A stretch of DNA of 64,000 nt from Burkholderia cenocepacia (GTDB lineage Bacteria; Pseudomonadota; Gammaproteobacteria; Burkholderiales; Burkholderiaceae), in NCBI RefSeq assembly GCF_900446215.1, contig NZ_UAQZ01000012.1:62001-126000 (forward strand), read 5' to 3'. The position numbers and the translations under genes were made by a program. Every line of letters starts with the position of its first letter. Position 1 is the first letter of the stretch. Under the pieces are notes generated by a model. The model saw only the letters and a list, made by a program, of their open reading frames with translations. It was not told the DNA's origin and did not search any database. Of this stretch, positions 8,424 to 17,356 are shown piece by piece.

Positions 8424-8659
8424 ACCGCTGCCCGCACTGCCGCACGCGCGCCACCGCGCGCAGCAGCCGTGAAATGTCGCTGACCTTCCGCGAGATCACG
8501 TTCCAGTGCTCGAATCCCGAGTGCGGCCACACGTACGTCGTCAACATGGAATTCGCACGCACGCTGTCGCCGTCCGCGATCCCGAACCTGTCGTTGCAGC
8601 TGCCGCTCTCGCCGCACGTGCGCGAACGCCTCGCCGCGCAGCTCGAGCTGCCCGTCTGA
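8411..8659 (+). CDS. ogr: Ogr/Delta-like late gene activator (zinc finger)
   Basis: This 82-aa protein belongs to the Ogr/Delta family, which activates late gene transcription of P2-like phages by contacting RNA polymerase. The zinc ligands are visible as CPHC near residue 7 and CSNPEC near residue 35, with the family-typical CGHTYV after the second pair. GGAG stands 10 bases before the ATG. The tail genes at 1-4716 are its expected targets. Confidence 0.88.
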   Translation: MRILNRCPHCRTRATARSSREMSLTFREITFQCSNPECGHTYVVNMEFARTLSPSAIPNLSLQLPLSPHVRERLAAQLELPV

Positions 8660-8745
8660 CGCCCTAACCCGTCACCCTCTCCCGTTTCCCTCGCATCGTG
8701 CCCGAGCGGCGCGAGGGATCGTTTTTGCCATTGAAAGGATTCCTC

Positions 8746-8790
8746 ATGATCTCGAACCGCGCGACCCATGGCCCGGAGGTGCTCACATGA
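8746..8790 (+). CDS. 14-aa leader-type ORF
   Basis: ATG at 8746 opens a 14-codon frame (MISNRATHGPEVLT) whose TGA overlaps the ATG of the next gene at 8787. AAGGA lies 7-8 bases upstream. It may serve only to couple translation of the 85-aa gene, or be a decayed gene end. Confidence 0.3.
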   Translation: MISNRATHGPEVLT

Positions 8791-9044
8791 ACCGCTACGC
8801 CGAACCCGCACCGCACGACGTCGCGCTGCGCGCCGCCATCGCGGCCGCCGCCGACACGCTGCGCGGCGACCCCGCATCCGGCAGCGCCGCACGCCAGCCC
8901 GCGCTCGGCCCCTTCGTGTCGGCGCTCGCCGATCGCCTTGCGCTGGGCTTCCCGCAATCCGCCGCCGCGCTGCACGCGCTCGTCGCGCCGCCGGCCTGCG
9001 CCGGCGATCCCGCACGGCACGCCCAACCTGAACCACAGCAATAA
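8787..9044 (+). CDS. small phage protein, unknown
   Basis: This 85-aa Ala-rich protein is predicted mostly helical and has no recognised domain. It starts at the stop of a 14-codon frame (ATGA) and ends 5 bases before the primase gene, so it belongs to the early replication operon. The GGAGG at 8775-8779 is a good ribosome site for it. Confidence 0.55.
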   Translation: MNRYAEPAPHDVALRAAIAAAADTLRGDPASGSAARQPALGPFVSALADRLALGFPQSAAALHALVAPPACAGDPARHAQPEPQQ

Positions 9045-9049
9045 CGAAG

Positions 9050-11842
9050 ATGGCTTCGATCGACGAACTGAAACGACACATCGACCTGCACGATCTTGCG
9101 AGCCGTCTCGGCCTGAAGCGCGGCCGCGGCGGCGACCGCGCGCTCTATCACTCGCCGCAGCACGCGGACCGCAGCCCGTCATTGTCGATCTATGCGAACC
9201 ACCCGAAGTACGGCACCGGCTGGCGCGACCACAGCGCCGATGCCGGCGGATCCTGCATCGATCTCGTGATCCACGCGCGCGGCGGCACCGTCGCCGACGC
9301 CGTCCGCTATCTCCACGACGCATACGGTCTCCCGTCCGAGCGGCCGGCGCCGCTCGAGCGCCGCGAGAAGTCGACCGTCGAATACATCGCCGATCGCTGC
9401 GTGGCCGAGCGCGAGCGCGTGCGCGACTACCTCGGCGGCCGCGGCATCGCCGCCGCCGCGATCGACGCGGCGCTCGCCGCGCGCACGCTCGGCTTCAATA
9501 CGTGGACGAGCCCGAAGGTCGCCGCCGGCGAAGTCGGCCACGGCGGCCCCGCGGCCGCATTCGTCGTGCGCGCACCGGGCGATGCGCGCGTCGTCGCGGT
9601 CGACATGCGCTACGTCGATCCCGCGCTCAACGGCGGGGTCAAGACGCAGACCCAGGGCGACAAGGCCGGTTATGCGTGGACCGCCGACGCACGCCGGCTC
9701 GAGCGCGCGAAACGCGTGGTGATCGTCGAGAGCGCGATCAACGCGCTGTCGATCGACACCTGCGCGCTGCCCGGCACGGCCGCGCTCGCGCTGCGCGGCC
9801 TCGCGAACGTCGAGCGCATCGACTTCGCGTTCCTGCGCGGCAAGCAGGTCACGATCTGCCTGGACAACGACGAACCGTTCGCCGACGGCCATCCGCGCGC
9901 CGGCCAGCGGCCAGGCCCGGAGGCCGCGTGGGCGCTCTACGAACGGCTGACGGCGCTCGACATCAGCGCCGTGCTGGTCGACCAGTCGGACTGGTTCGCG
10001 GATCTGGCGGACGGCGACACCGCGCGCAAGCCGATCAACGACGTGAACGACTACCTGCAGCTGCGCGGCCCGGCCGATCTGGCGCGTGCGCTCGACCAGC
10101 TCGAGCCGTGGCTGGTCGCCGGCCTGCCGGGCGACGCATCGCGGCGCGGCCGGCCGCGCCTGTTCCTGCCGCCGCACGACTTCGCGCAGTACTGGCGGTT
10201 TCGCGTGCGGCCGGATTTCACCAGCTACATCACCCGGATGGACCGCAACGAGGAATCGGGCGTCGACACGCCGGTGATGACCGACCTGTGCGGCTTTCGC
10301 ATCGCCGGCATCAGCCGCGTGGCCGTCGCGAGCGCGACCTCGACGATGACGGGCGACGCCGACCAGGCGCCCACCGTCTACTTCGCGGTATCGGTGCAGG
10401 CGCCGCGGCACGGCGCACAACTGATCCGCCGCGTGATGCTCGACGATCAGCTGCACAACGTCGATCAGTGGGGCAAGTTCGGTCCGATCTGGGCGCCCGC
10501 GCCGTTCAAGCGGATGGTCAACATCCTCGAGCGCGGCGCCGACCTGGGCGCGCGCCGCGCGGCGAACTTCGTCGGGCTCGCCTGGCGCGACGGCCGGCTG
10601 ATCGTCAACGAAGGCCCCGACTGCTATTTCACCGAAGCGGACAAGCAGTGTCCGTATCACAACCTGACGTTCCCGGGCGGCCCGGTGAGCGACGCGCGCC
10701 GCGTGATCGCGGCCTACCAGACGACGTTCCGGCAGAACGCCGCGACGATCCCGCTCGTCTGGGCGCTCGGCGGCCACCTGAAGGCGCTGCTCGGCTTCTG
10801 GCCGCACCTGACGATCCAGGCGAACAAGGGCGCGGGCAAGTCGACGCTGATCAAGCGGCTCGAGCGCTCGCTCGCGTTCACGATGTTCTCCGGGCAGTCG
10901 CTGCAGACCGAATTCCGGCTGCTGACCAGCATCAGTCACACGAGCCATCCGGTCGGCTGGGAAGAACTGTCGGCACGCCGGCAGGACGTGATCGACAAGG
11001 CGGTCGGGCTGCTGCAGGAGAACTATCAATACACGGTGACGCGGCGCGGCACCGACATGACCGAATACCTGCTGTGCGCGCCCGTGATGCTCGCCGGCGA
11101 GGACGTGCCGGTGCGCAGCCTGCTCGGCAAGGTGGTGCGCACGACGCTGACCGGCAAGCGCGGGCCGCTGCTGCCCGACGACCTGCCGCGCTTCCCGGTC
11201 CGGCAATGGCTCGAATTCCTGACCGGGCTCGACCGGCGCACGGCGCTGGATCAGTACGCGACGCTGCGCGACCAGGCGCTCGCCGGCTGCCGCGCAAGCG
11301 GCGAGGACGACGGCGCGCGGCGCATGGCCGCCAATTACGCGGCGCTCGGGCTGGCGTGGCGCTACCTGTGCGAATTCGCCGGAATGGATCCGGGCGAAGG
11401 CGAGTTCCCGCGCGATCTGCTCGCCGAGATGAACGGCCACGTCGCCGAAACGAGCGCCGATCGCGAACCGTGGGTCTGGATCATGGAAACGGTGCTGTCG
11501 GAAATCGACGGCGGCAACTACAAGCATCCGTACACGTTCGACACCGTCGACGGCGAGTTCTGCCTGCTGCTGCGCACCGGGCACGTGATGGATCACCTCG
11601 CCCACACGAGCGCGCTGCGCGACAAGTGGAACGGCCTGCCCGTGAAGTCCGACCGCGTGTTCAAGGCCCAGTTGAAGCATGCCGGCGTCGTGGTCGGCGA
11701 GAAGGAGGTCGAGCGCCGCATCTACATGCGCCGCGTGCCGTACCTGACGCCGGTGTCGCTCGAGCGCCTGGCCACCTTCGGCCTGCACGTATCGGTGCGC
11801 GAGGACCTGGCGACCGACGCGCTGCACGGAGGCCGCGCATGA
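9050..11842 (+). CDS. phage primase-helicase (CHC2/Toprim plus P-loop ATPase)
   Basis: This 930-aa replication protein combines primase-like and ATPase parts. Residues 1-90 resemble the CHC2 zinc-binding region of DnaG-type primases (YHSPQHADRSPSLSIY, then GGSCIDLVI), although the full Cys/His set is not obvious. Residues 200-350 hold a Toprim-like core (VVIVESAINALS; ICLDNDEP). A Walker A motif (ANKGAGKST) appears near residue 590 and an acidic segment soon after. It probably takes the place of the P2 replication initiator. It is followed directly by an ATGA overlap with a weak ORF. Confidence 0.8.
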   Translation: MASIDELKRHIDLHDLASRLGLKRGRGGDRALYHSPQHADRSPSLSIYANHPKYGTGWRDHSADAGGSCIDLVIHARGGTVADAVRYLHDAYGLPSERPAPLERREKSTVEYIADRCVAERERVRDYLGGRGIAAAAIDAALAARTLGFNTWTSPKVAAGEVGHGGPAAAFVVRAPGDARVVAVDMRYVDPALNGGVKTQTQGDKAGYAWTADARRLERAKRVVIVESAINALSIDTCALPGTAALALRGLANVERIDFAFLRGKQVTICLDNDEPFADGHPRAGQRPGPEAAWALYERLTALDISAVLVDQSDWFADLADGDTARKPINDVNDYLQLRGPADLARALDQLEPWLVAGLPGDASRRGRPRLFLPPHDFAQYWRFRVRPDFTSYITRMDRNEESGVDTPVMTDLCGFRIAGISRVAVASATSTMTGDADQAPTVYFAVSVQAPRHGAQLIRRVMLDDQLHNVDQWGKFGPIWAPAPFKRMVNILERGADLGARRAANFVGLAWRDGRLIVNEGPDCYFTEADKQCPYHNLTFPGGPVSDARRVIAAYQTTFRQNAATIPLVWALGGHLKALLGFWPHLTIQANKGAGKSTLIKRLERSLAFTMFSGQSLQTEFRLLTSISHTSHPVGWEELSARRQDVIDKAVGLLQENYQYTVTRRGTDMTEYLLCAPVMLAGEDVPVRSLLGKVVRTTLTGKRGPLLPDDLPRFPVRQWLEFLTGLDRRTALDQYATLRDQALAGCRASGEDDGARRMAANYAALGLAWRYLCEFAGMDPGEGEFPRDLLAEMNGHVAETSADREPWVWIMETVLSEIDGGNYKHPYTFDTVDGEFCLLLRTGHVMDHLAHTSALRDKWNGLPVKSDRVFKAQLKHAGVVVGEKEVERRIYMRRVPYLTPVSLERLATFGLHVSVREDLATDALHGGRA

Positions 11843-12210
11843 GCCGCGATCGGGCCAACCGGCTGGAGCGTTCCGGACGTTGCGGGGAGCGGGCGGGCGA
11901 CACGCGGGAGTCGTGGATTTCGCCAGTCGAGATGCGCAAGTCCTTGATTGTTGAGGAAAGTGCCGCCGCGCGTTGCACGAGGATCGCCACGAGTCGGGCC
12001 GCTTTTGCCACGGGTCCGGCTTGCCCGCAGGCCGCCATGCGCCTCTCTTCTTCTCTCTTCAAAGCATTGAAAGAAAAGAAGAAAGCGTACCGGGAAGCCG
12101 CAGCAGCCGGCCGCCGTCGCGCACCACGAGTCAGGCGCGCGCCGCCATCGGTCGCGCGCGGTAGCGCGACTTCACGCCATGGGTTCCACGCGGCCGCCAC
12201 GTCTGAATGA
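11839..12210 (+). CDS. possible ORF in the primase-HTH gap, unknown
   Basis: A 123-aa frame starts at an ATG overlapping the primase stop by 4 bases and fills most of the 377-base gap before the HTH gene. The peptide is Arg/Ala-rich and low in complexity, with no domain I recognise. The DNA contains an imperfect pyrimidine/purine hairpin around 12046-12083. It may be a real phage accessory gene or a fortuitous frame. Confidence 0.3.
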   Translation: MSRDRANRLERSGRCGERAGDTRESWISPVEMRKSLIVEESAAARCTRIATSRAAFATGPACPQAAMRLSSSLFKALKEKKKAYREAAAAGRRRAPRVRRAPPSVARGSATSRHGFHAAATSE

Positions 12211-12219
12211 TGGCAACCC

Positions 12220-12669
12220 ATGGCAAACAAAACTCTTGAATATCAATGTGTTATGCGCCCTTCACACGCGATCCACCATGCCATCAGTTGCGCTGCGTGC
12301 CCGCCCGGCGCGCGGCCTGCCGACGACGCGCCCCCCGCGACCGTCGACTTGTCCGGCGCAGCGGCCCTGCTCGGCGCGCACCCCGAAACGGTGCGCCTGA
12401 AGGCCCGCGCCGGCATGCTGCCCGGCCGCAAGGTCGGCAAGCGCTGGATCTTTTCCATCATGGCCCTGCAGCGCTACCTCGCCGGGGACTGGCTCCCGCG
12501 AGCCGCGCAGGCCGATCAGCACGAGGAAACCCACCCATGTCGCTCTACAAACGAAAAACCAGCCCGAACTGGCAATACAAGCTGTACCCCCCTGGCGGCG
12601 GAACGCCGGTACAGGGAAGCACTGGCACCCGCGACAAAGCGCAGGCCCAGGAATTCCACGACCGGCTGA
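12220..12669 (+). CDS. HTH excisionase-like DNA-binding protein
   Basis: Residues 43-92 (VDLSGAAALLGAHPETVRLK then GRKVGKRWIF and a basic helix) form a MerR/Xis-type winged helix, as in AlpA or excisionase-like proteins. It directly precedes the integrase, the usual site of a directionality factor. Its frame continues 133 bases into the integrase gene and stops at 12669, giving 149 aa with a low-complexity tail. Translation may start at 12220 or at the ATG at 12253. Confidence 0.6.
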   Translation: MANKTLEYQCVMRPSHAIHHAISCAACPPGARPADDAPPATVDLSGAAALLGAHPETVRLKARAGMLPGRKVGKRWIFSIMALQRYLAGDWLPRAAQADQHEETHPCRSTNEKPARTGNTSCTPLAAERRYREALAPATKRRPRNSTTG

Positions 12670-13613
12670 AGGTCGACCTGTGGAACCAGGCGCGGCTCGG
12701 CACCCAACCGCGCCATTCGTGGAACGACGCGGTCGTCCGCTATGTCGGCGAACGAGCGGGTCTCGCGAGCCTGGAGACTTCGAAGATCCATCTGCGCTGG
12801 CTCGACCGGCACCTGTCCGGCGTCGCGCTCGCCGACATCGACCGGAGCCGCATCGATGCGATCGCGCTCGCCAAGCGTCGGGAACCGCGCACGGTGCGCA
12901 CGCGGCACGGCGTCGTCGCGACCGACCGGCCCGTCAGCGACGCCACGGTGCGCCGCGTGATCGGCGTGCTGAAGGCCGTGTTGAACGCGGCCGTCGAATG
13001 GGAATGGCTGGCGCGCGCGCCGGTCACGAAGCGCGCGAAGGTCGTCTCGAAACGCATCCGCTGGCTGACGCCGGCCGAGGCGGAGCGGCTGCTCGCCGAG
13101 CTGCCCGCGCACCTCGCGGACATGGCGCGCTTCAGTCTCGAAACCGGCTTGCGGCGCGCCAACGTAACCGGGCTGCAGTGGTCGCAGGTCGACCTCGCGC
13201 GGCGCGTCGCGTGGATTCACCCCGACCAGGCCAAGGCCAGGAAGGCGATCACGGTGCCGCTGTCGGATACCGCGATCGCCGTGCTGCAGCGCCAGCGCGC
13301 GAACCCGCGGGCGCCGGCATGCGCGGACAGCGTGTTCGTCTATCGCGGCAAGCCGGTCTACCAGACGGCCACGGCCGCCTGGGCCAAGGCGCTGCGGCGC
13401 GCCGGCCTGCACGATTTCCGCTGGCACGACCTGCGCCACACCTGGGCGAGCTGGCACGTGCAACGCGGCACGCCGCTGCAGGTGCTGAAGGAGCTGGGCG
13501 GCTGGGAGACGATGGAAATGGTGCAGCGGTACGCGCATCTGTCGGCCGCGCATCTGGCGCAATGGGTCGCGCCGCTGACGGCCGAGCCCGCGCCGATTCC
13601 GGCTGCAATTTAG
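12537..13613 (+). CDS. int: tyrosine-type phage integrase
   Basis: This 358-aa site-specific recombinase catalyses prophage integration and excision. The SAM-like N-terminal core-binding domain is at about residues 60-155. The catalytic residues are visible: Arg in TGLRRANV near residue 203, HDLRH near 297, and Tyr in MVQRYAHL near 331. GAGGAAA precedes the ATG. It reads toward the tRNA-Arg gene 55 bases downstream, the typical layout for a phage integrated at a tRNA 3' end. Confidence 0.92.
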   Translation: MSLYKRKTSPNWQYKLYPPGGGTPVQGSTGTRDKAQAQEFHDRLKVDLWNQARLGTQPRHSWNDAVVRYVGERAGLASLETSKIHLRWLDRHLSGVALADIDRSRIDAIALAKRREPRTVRTRHGVVATDRPVSDATVRRVIGVLKAVLNAAVEWEWLARAPVTKRAKVVSKRIRWLTPAEAERLLAELPAHLADMARFSLETGLRRANVTGLQWSQVDLARRVAWIHPDQAKARKAITVPLSDTAIAVLQRQRANPRAPACADSVFVYRGKPVYQTATAAWAKALRRAGLHDFRWHDLRHTWASWHVQRGTPLQVLKELGGWETMEMVQRYAHLSAAHLAQWVAPLTAEPAPIPAAI

Positions 13614-13667
13614 CTGCAACGGTACTGCACGACGATGGGAGGAAACCGCTGAGAGCCTGATCAGGCT

Positions 13668-13700
13668 TGGCGCGCCCGGCTGGGATCGAACCAGCAACCC
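13668..13700. other. probable prophage attachment site (tRNA 3' end)
   Basis: The integrase ends 54 bases from the tRNA-Arg 3' end and reads toward it. Phages of this layout recombine within the tRNA 3' part and leave a direct repeat at the other prophage end. That copy lies left of this window, so the core length cannot be measured here. Confidence 0.5.
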
Positions 13701-13743
13701 CTGCCTTCGGAGGGCAGTACTCTATCCATTGAGCTACGGGCGC
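13668..13743 (-). tRNA. tRNA-Arg (anticodon CCG)
   Basis: The minus strand folds into a complete cloverleaf: acceptor GCGCCCG/CGGGCGC, anticodon stem CTGCC/GGCAG around loop CTCCGAA, T-arm GCTGGTTCGATCCCAGC, discriminator G and an encoded CCA. The anticodon CCG reads CGG (Arg). Its 3' end faces the integrase gene. Confidence 0.93.
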
Positions 13744-13913
13744 GTGTGACAGTGAAGCGACCCCATATACAGGCCGCCCACGATTGGCAAGACGGCAAGG
13801 ATACCCGGTTTCCCATGACGCGTCCACCTTGCCTGCCGAATCGCCGCCGGGCCGTGCTGCGTGCGGGTAAACACGCGCCATCGCGCCGCTCGCCGTGATG
13901 TAAACGTTCCGTC

Positions 13914-13919
13914 TATAAT
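13914..13919 (+). promoter_or_regulatory. -10 box of the cytochrome c gene
   Basis: A perfect TATAAT lies 76 bases before the cytochrome start in the gap after the divergently oriented tRNA. The -35 region is weak (GTGATG or CGCCGT), so the exact promoter is uncertain. Confidence 0.45.
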
Positions 13920-13994
13920 CGTCCGTGCTTCATTGGACTGCCATTTTGCCGTTGCACCGCGCTCACAATTCCTATTCATGGAGACGAGGCAAGC

Positions 13995-14882
13995 ATGAGC
14001 GAAGCACCCCACGAATCTCCCGTCAAAACCCCCGGGCAGTTGATTGCCGTCATCATCGCGTCGTTCGCGATTCCGATCATCCTGATCGTCCTGTTCGCCA
14101 ATTATGCGAACCATGCGTTCCGTTCCGGCGCCGGCACGGACGCGCTATCCGACGAGCAGGTCGCCGCACGGATCGCCCCGATCGCGAAGGTCGACGTGAA
14201 GGACGCCAACGCGCCCCGCACGTACAAGACCGGCGAGGAAGTCTACAAGGCCGTCTGCGTGACCTGCCACGGCACCGGCGCCGCCGGCGCGCCGAAGTTC
14301 GGCAACAAGGACGACTGGGCGCCGCGCATCTCGCAAGGCTTCGACACGCTGCTGAAGACGGCCCTCGCGGGCAAGGGCGCGATGCCGGCGCGCGGCGGCA
14401 CGAGCCCCGACGACGTCAGCGACTATGAAATCGCCCGCGCGATCGTCTACATGGCGAACAACGACGGCGCGAACTTCCCCGAACCGGCGGCGCCGGCCGC
14501 CAACGCGGCGCAGCCCGCGAGCGGCGCGCCCGCGTCGGGCGCCGATGCGTCGAACGCGCAGGCCGCGGCCGCCATGGCCGCGATCGCCGCGATCCCGAAG
14601 GCCGGCGAAAAGCCCGCGGCCGCCCCGGCCGGCGCCGATGCGGCAACGGCCGGCAAGGCGCTGTACGCGTCGACCTGCCAGGCCTGCCACGCGGCCGGCG
14701 TGCTCGGCGCGCCGAAGTTCGGCAGCAAGGAAGACTGGGCGCCGCGCCTGAAGGACTCGATGGATACGGTCTACAACTACGCGCTGCACGGCAAGGGCGC
14801 GATGCCGCCGAAGGGCGGGTCGAACGCGTCGGATGCCGACGTGAAGGCGGCCGTCGACTACATGGTCAACGCGGCGAAGTAA
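13995..14882 (+). CDS. membrane-anchored dihaem cytochrome c5-like protein
   Basis: This 295-aa electron carrier has one N-terminal membrane anchor (about residues 14-36) and two cytochrome c domains facing the periplasm. Haem motifs are CVTCH near residue 87 and CQACH near residue 228; each domain has a GKGAMPxxGG Met-ligand segment. The domains are duplicates (GAPKFGxKxDWAPR in both) joined by an Ala/Pro linker. It probably passes electrons from the bc1 complex to terminal oxidases. A strong terminator follows. Confidence 0.9.
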   Translation: MSEAPHESPVKTPGQLIAVIIASFAIPIILIVLFANYANHAFRSGAGTDALSDEQVAARIAPIAKVDVKDANAPRTYKTGEEVYKAVCVTCHGTGAAGAPKFGNKDDWAPRISQGFDTLLKTALAGKGAMPARGGTSPDDVSDYEIARAIVYMANNDGANFPEPAAPAANAAQPASGAPASGADASNAQAAAAMAAIAAIPKAGEKPAAAPAGADAATAGKALYASTCQACHAAGVLGAPKFGSKEDWAPRLKDSMDTVYNYALHGKGAMPPKGGSNASDADVKAAVDYMVNAAK

Positions 14883-14905
14883 CGACGTCGCCCGGCCATC
14901 CGTCA

Positions 14906-14947
14906 AAAACCCCCGCGACGCACGCGCATCGCGGGGGTTTCTTTTTT
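14906..14947. terminator. Rho-independent terminator after the cytochrome gene
   Basis: CCCCCGCGA and TCGCGGGGG form a 9-bp stem, preceded by AAAAA and followed by TTTCTTTTTT. It can act in both directions, between the cytochrome gene and the convergent rep gene. Confidence 0.9.
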
Positions 14948-14988
14948 GGGTTGCCGGTTCGCCGCGCCATCGTGCGCGCGGCGCCGCG

Positions 14989-17076
14989 TCACTTCTGCAG
15001 CAATGCCTTCAGGCTCGCGAGCCGGTCCTTCGGCGACATCGGCGCCTCTTCCGGCGTCGGCGGCGGCGCTTCGTCGAGCCCCATCTCCGGGATGAAGCGC
15101 GACGGTTCGCACACGACCGTCTCGCGCGCCCGCTTGCGCTTCTTGCACCAGTTCAGGTGCAGGCTGCGCTGCGCACGGGTGATCGCGACGTACATCAGCC
15201 GACGCTCCTCCTCGATCCGCTCGTTGTCGATCGGGCCGTCGTCCTCGCTGCCGCCGCGGTGCGGCATGATGCCTTCCTCGACGCCGACCAGGAACACGTG
15301 CGGATACTCGAGCCCCTTCGACGCATGGACGGTCGACAGCCGCACGGCGTCCGGGTCCTCGTCCTTGCCCTCGAGCATCGACATCAGCGCGACGGTCTGG
15401 ATCAGGCCGAGCAGGTTCTTGCCCGTGTCGGCGAGCCCGTCCGCGTTGTGGAAACCGTCGGCCTCGCCGTCGACGGCCTCCGTCTCGGGCTTCGTGCCCT
15501 TGCGCTTCAGCCATTCGAGGAATTCGAGCACGTTCTGCCACTTCGACTGCGCCTGCCGCTCGTCGAACGCGTCGTACAGGTACGCCTCGTAGTGGATCGC
15601 CTCCATCATGTCGTCGAGCACGACGGTCGCGGGCTCCTTGTCCGCGCGCTCGGTCAGGCGCTGGATGAAGTCGCAGAACATCCGCAGCGGTTCGACCTGG
15701 CGCGCCGACAGCCGCGCCTCGATCCCGCCCATGTACACGGCCTCGAACAGCGACACCTTCGCCTGCCCCGCGAACGAGCCGAGCGCTTCCAGCGTCGTGT
15801 TGCCGATGCCGCGGCGCGGCGTGGTGACCGCGCGGATGAACGCGGGATCGTCGTCGGCGTTCGCGATCAGCCGCAGGTACGCGCACAGATCCTTGATCTC
15901 GGCCTTGTCGAAGAACGACTGGCCGCCCGACAGCACGTACGGAATCCGCTCGCGCCGCAGCACCTGCTCGAAGATGCGGGCCTGGAAGTTGCCGCGGTAC
16001 AGGATCGCGTAGTCGCGGAACTGCGCGCGCCGCTCGAACTTGTACGCGGACAGCCGGAACACGACCGACTCGGCCTCGTGTTCCTCGTCGTTGCACGCCG
16101 TGACGGTGATCGAATCGCCCATCCCGTGCTCGGACCACAGCTTCTTCTCGAACAGCTTCGGGTTGTTCGCGATCACGTTGTTCGCGGCGGTCAGGATCCG
16201 CACCGTCGACCGGTAGTTCTGCTCGAGCTTGATCACGTGCAGCTTCGGGAAATCCTTGCCGAGCTGCGCGAGGTTCTCGAGCGTCGCGCCGCGCCAGCCG
16301 TAGATCGCCTGGTCGTCGTCGCCGACCGCCGTGAATGCGGCTCGCGGGCCCGCGAGCTGCTTCAGCAGCTCGTACTGGCACGCGTTGGTGTCCTGGTATT
16401 CGTCGATCAGCAGGTAGCGCAGCTTGTTCTGCCAGCGGTCGCGCACCTGCTCGTTCTTCGCGAACAGCTCGGCCGGCAGGCGGATCAGGTCGTCGAAGTC
16501 GACCGCCTGGTACGCGTGCAGCGTCGCCACGTAGTTGCGGTAGACCAGCGCGGCCTGGTGTTCGTCCTCGTTCGCCGCGATCGCCATCGCCTCGTCAGGC
16601 ATGATCAGGCCGTTCTTCCACAGCGAGATGATGCTCTGGATCTTGCGGATCAGCCCTTTGTCGGTCGTGCCGAGCTGCTCCTGGATCATCCCGAAGCAGT
16701 CGTCCGAATCCATGATCGAGAACTGCGGCTTCAGGCCGACGTGCTCGGCCTCCTGGCGCAGGATCTGCACACCCAGCGAATGGAACGTGCAGACGGTGAG
16801 CTGGTTGACGGGCACCTTGCGGCCTTCCTTGCCCGGCGTGGTCAGCGTCTTGCCTTCCAGCAGCTTCGACACACGCTCGCGCATTTCGGCCGCCGCCTTG
16901 TTCGTGAACGTGACGGCGGCGATGTGGCGCGGCTCGAAACCTTTCGCTTCGATCAGGTGCGCGATCTTCTGCGTGATCACGCGGGTCTTGCCGCTGCCCG
17001 CGCCGGCGAGCACGAGACAGGGACCGTCGAGGTAGCGCACCGCTTCGTTCTGAGCGGGATTGAGGCCTGCTGACAT
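14989..17076 (-). CDS. rep: ATP-dependent DNA helicase Rep
   Basis: This 695-aa superfamily 1A helicase unwinds DNA 3' to 5' at stalled forks. The start MSAGLNPAQNEAV is chosen because the Q-motif and Walker A (AGAGSGKT, about residue 24) follow at the family distance; the upstream in-frame extension is not conserved-looking. Further motifs are TFTNKAAAEM, DEYQDTN (Walker B), GDDDQAIYGWRGA, QNYRST, LSTVHASKGLEY and VAITRA. The length agrees with E. coli Rep (about 673 aa). The order of domains 1A-1B-2A-2B is intact. Confidence 0.92.
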   Translation of the reverse strand: MSAGLNPAQNEAVRYLDGPCLVLAGAGSGKTRVITQKIAHLIEAKGFEPRHIAAVTFTNKAAAEMRERVSKLLEGKTLTTPGKEGRKVPVNQLTVCTFHSLGVQILRQEAEHVGLKPQFSIMDSDDCFGMIQEQLGTTDKGLIRKIQSIISLWKNGLIMPDEAMAIAANEDEHQAALVYRNYVATLHAYQAVDFDDLIRLPAELFAKNEQVRDRWQNKLRYLLIDEYQDTNACQYELLKQLAGPRAAFTAVGDDDQAIYGWRGATLENLAQLGKDFPKLHVIKLEQNYRSTVRILTAANNVIANNPKLFEKKLWSEHGMGDSITVTACNDEEHEAESVVFRLSAYKFERRAQFRDYAILYRGNFQARIFEQVLRRERIPYVLSGGQSFFDKAEIKDLCAYLRLIANADDDPAFIRAVTTPRRGIGNTTLEALGSFAGQAKVSLFEAVYMGGIEARLSARQVEPLRMFCDFIQRLTERADKEPATVVLDDMMEAIHYEAYLYDAFDERQAQSKWQNVLEFLEWLKRKGTKPETEAVDGEADGFHNADGLADTGKNLLGLIQTVALMSMLEGKDEDPDAVRLSTVHASKGLEYPHVFLVGVEEGIMPHRGGSEDDGPIDNERIEEERRLMYVAITRAQRSLHLNWCKKRKRARETVVCEPSRFIPEMGLDEAPPPTPEEAPMSPKDRLASLKALLQK

Positions 17077-17356
17077 GATGGCGGATGGTGTTGCGGGTTG
17101 ACGGCGGAACGCCGGGAGGATGCCGTGCGCGGCAGGCTGGCGAAGCAGGCGGACACGCAGGCAGGACGCGCATGTTAACACGTCGGCGGCGGGTATTTCG
17201 GGCGCGCCGCCGGACGGGGCGCGCAGGCTTGCCGGGCGGGCGCCCCCCGTCCGTTCGGCGTTGTCGTGGCCGTCCGTTCGGCCAATCGGGCCCGGTCCGC
17301 GCCGTGATCGGACACAATACGCACTCCGCTGGCGCCACCCGCGCCGGCCCGCTTCA

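Noticed and set aside
8938..12210. A 1090-codon open frame over the primase gene
   Set aside because: It is Arg-rich, low-complexity shadow of the primase in another frame; only its 3' end beyond 11839 is not overlapped by a real gene.
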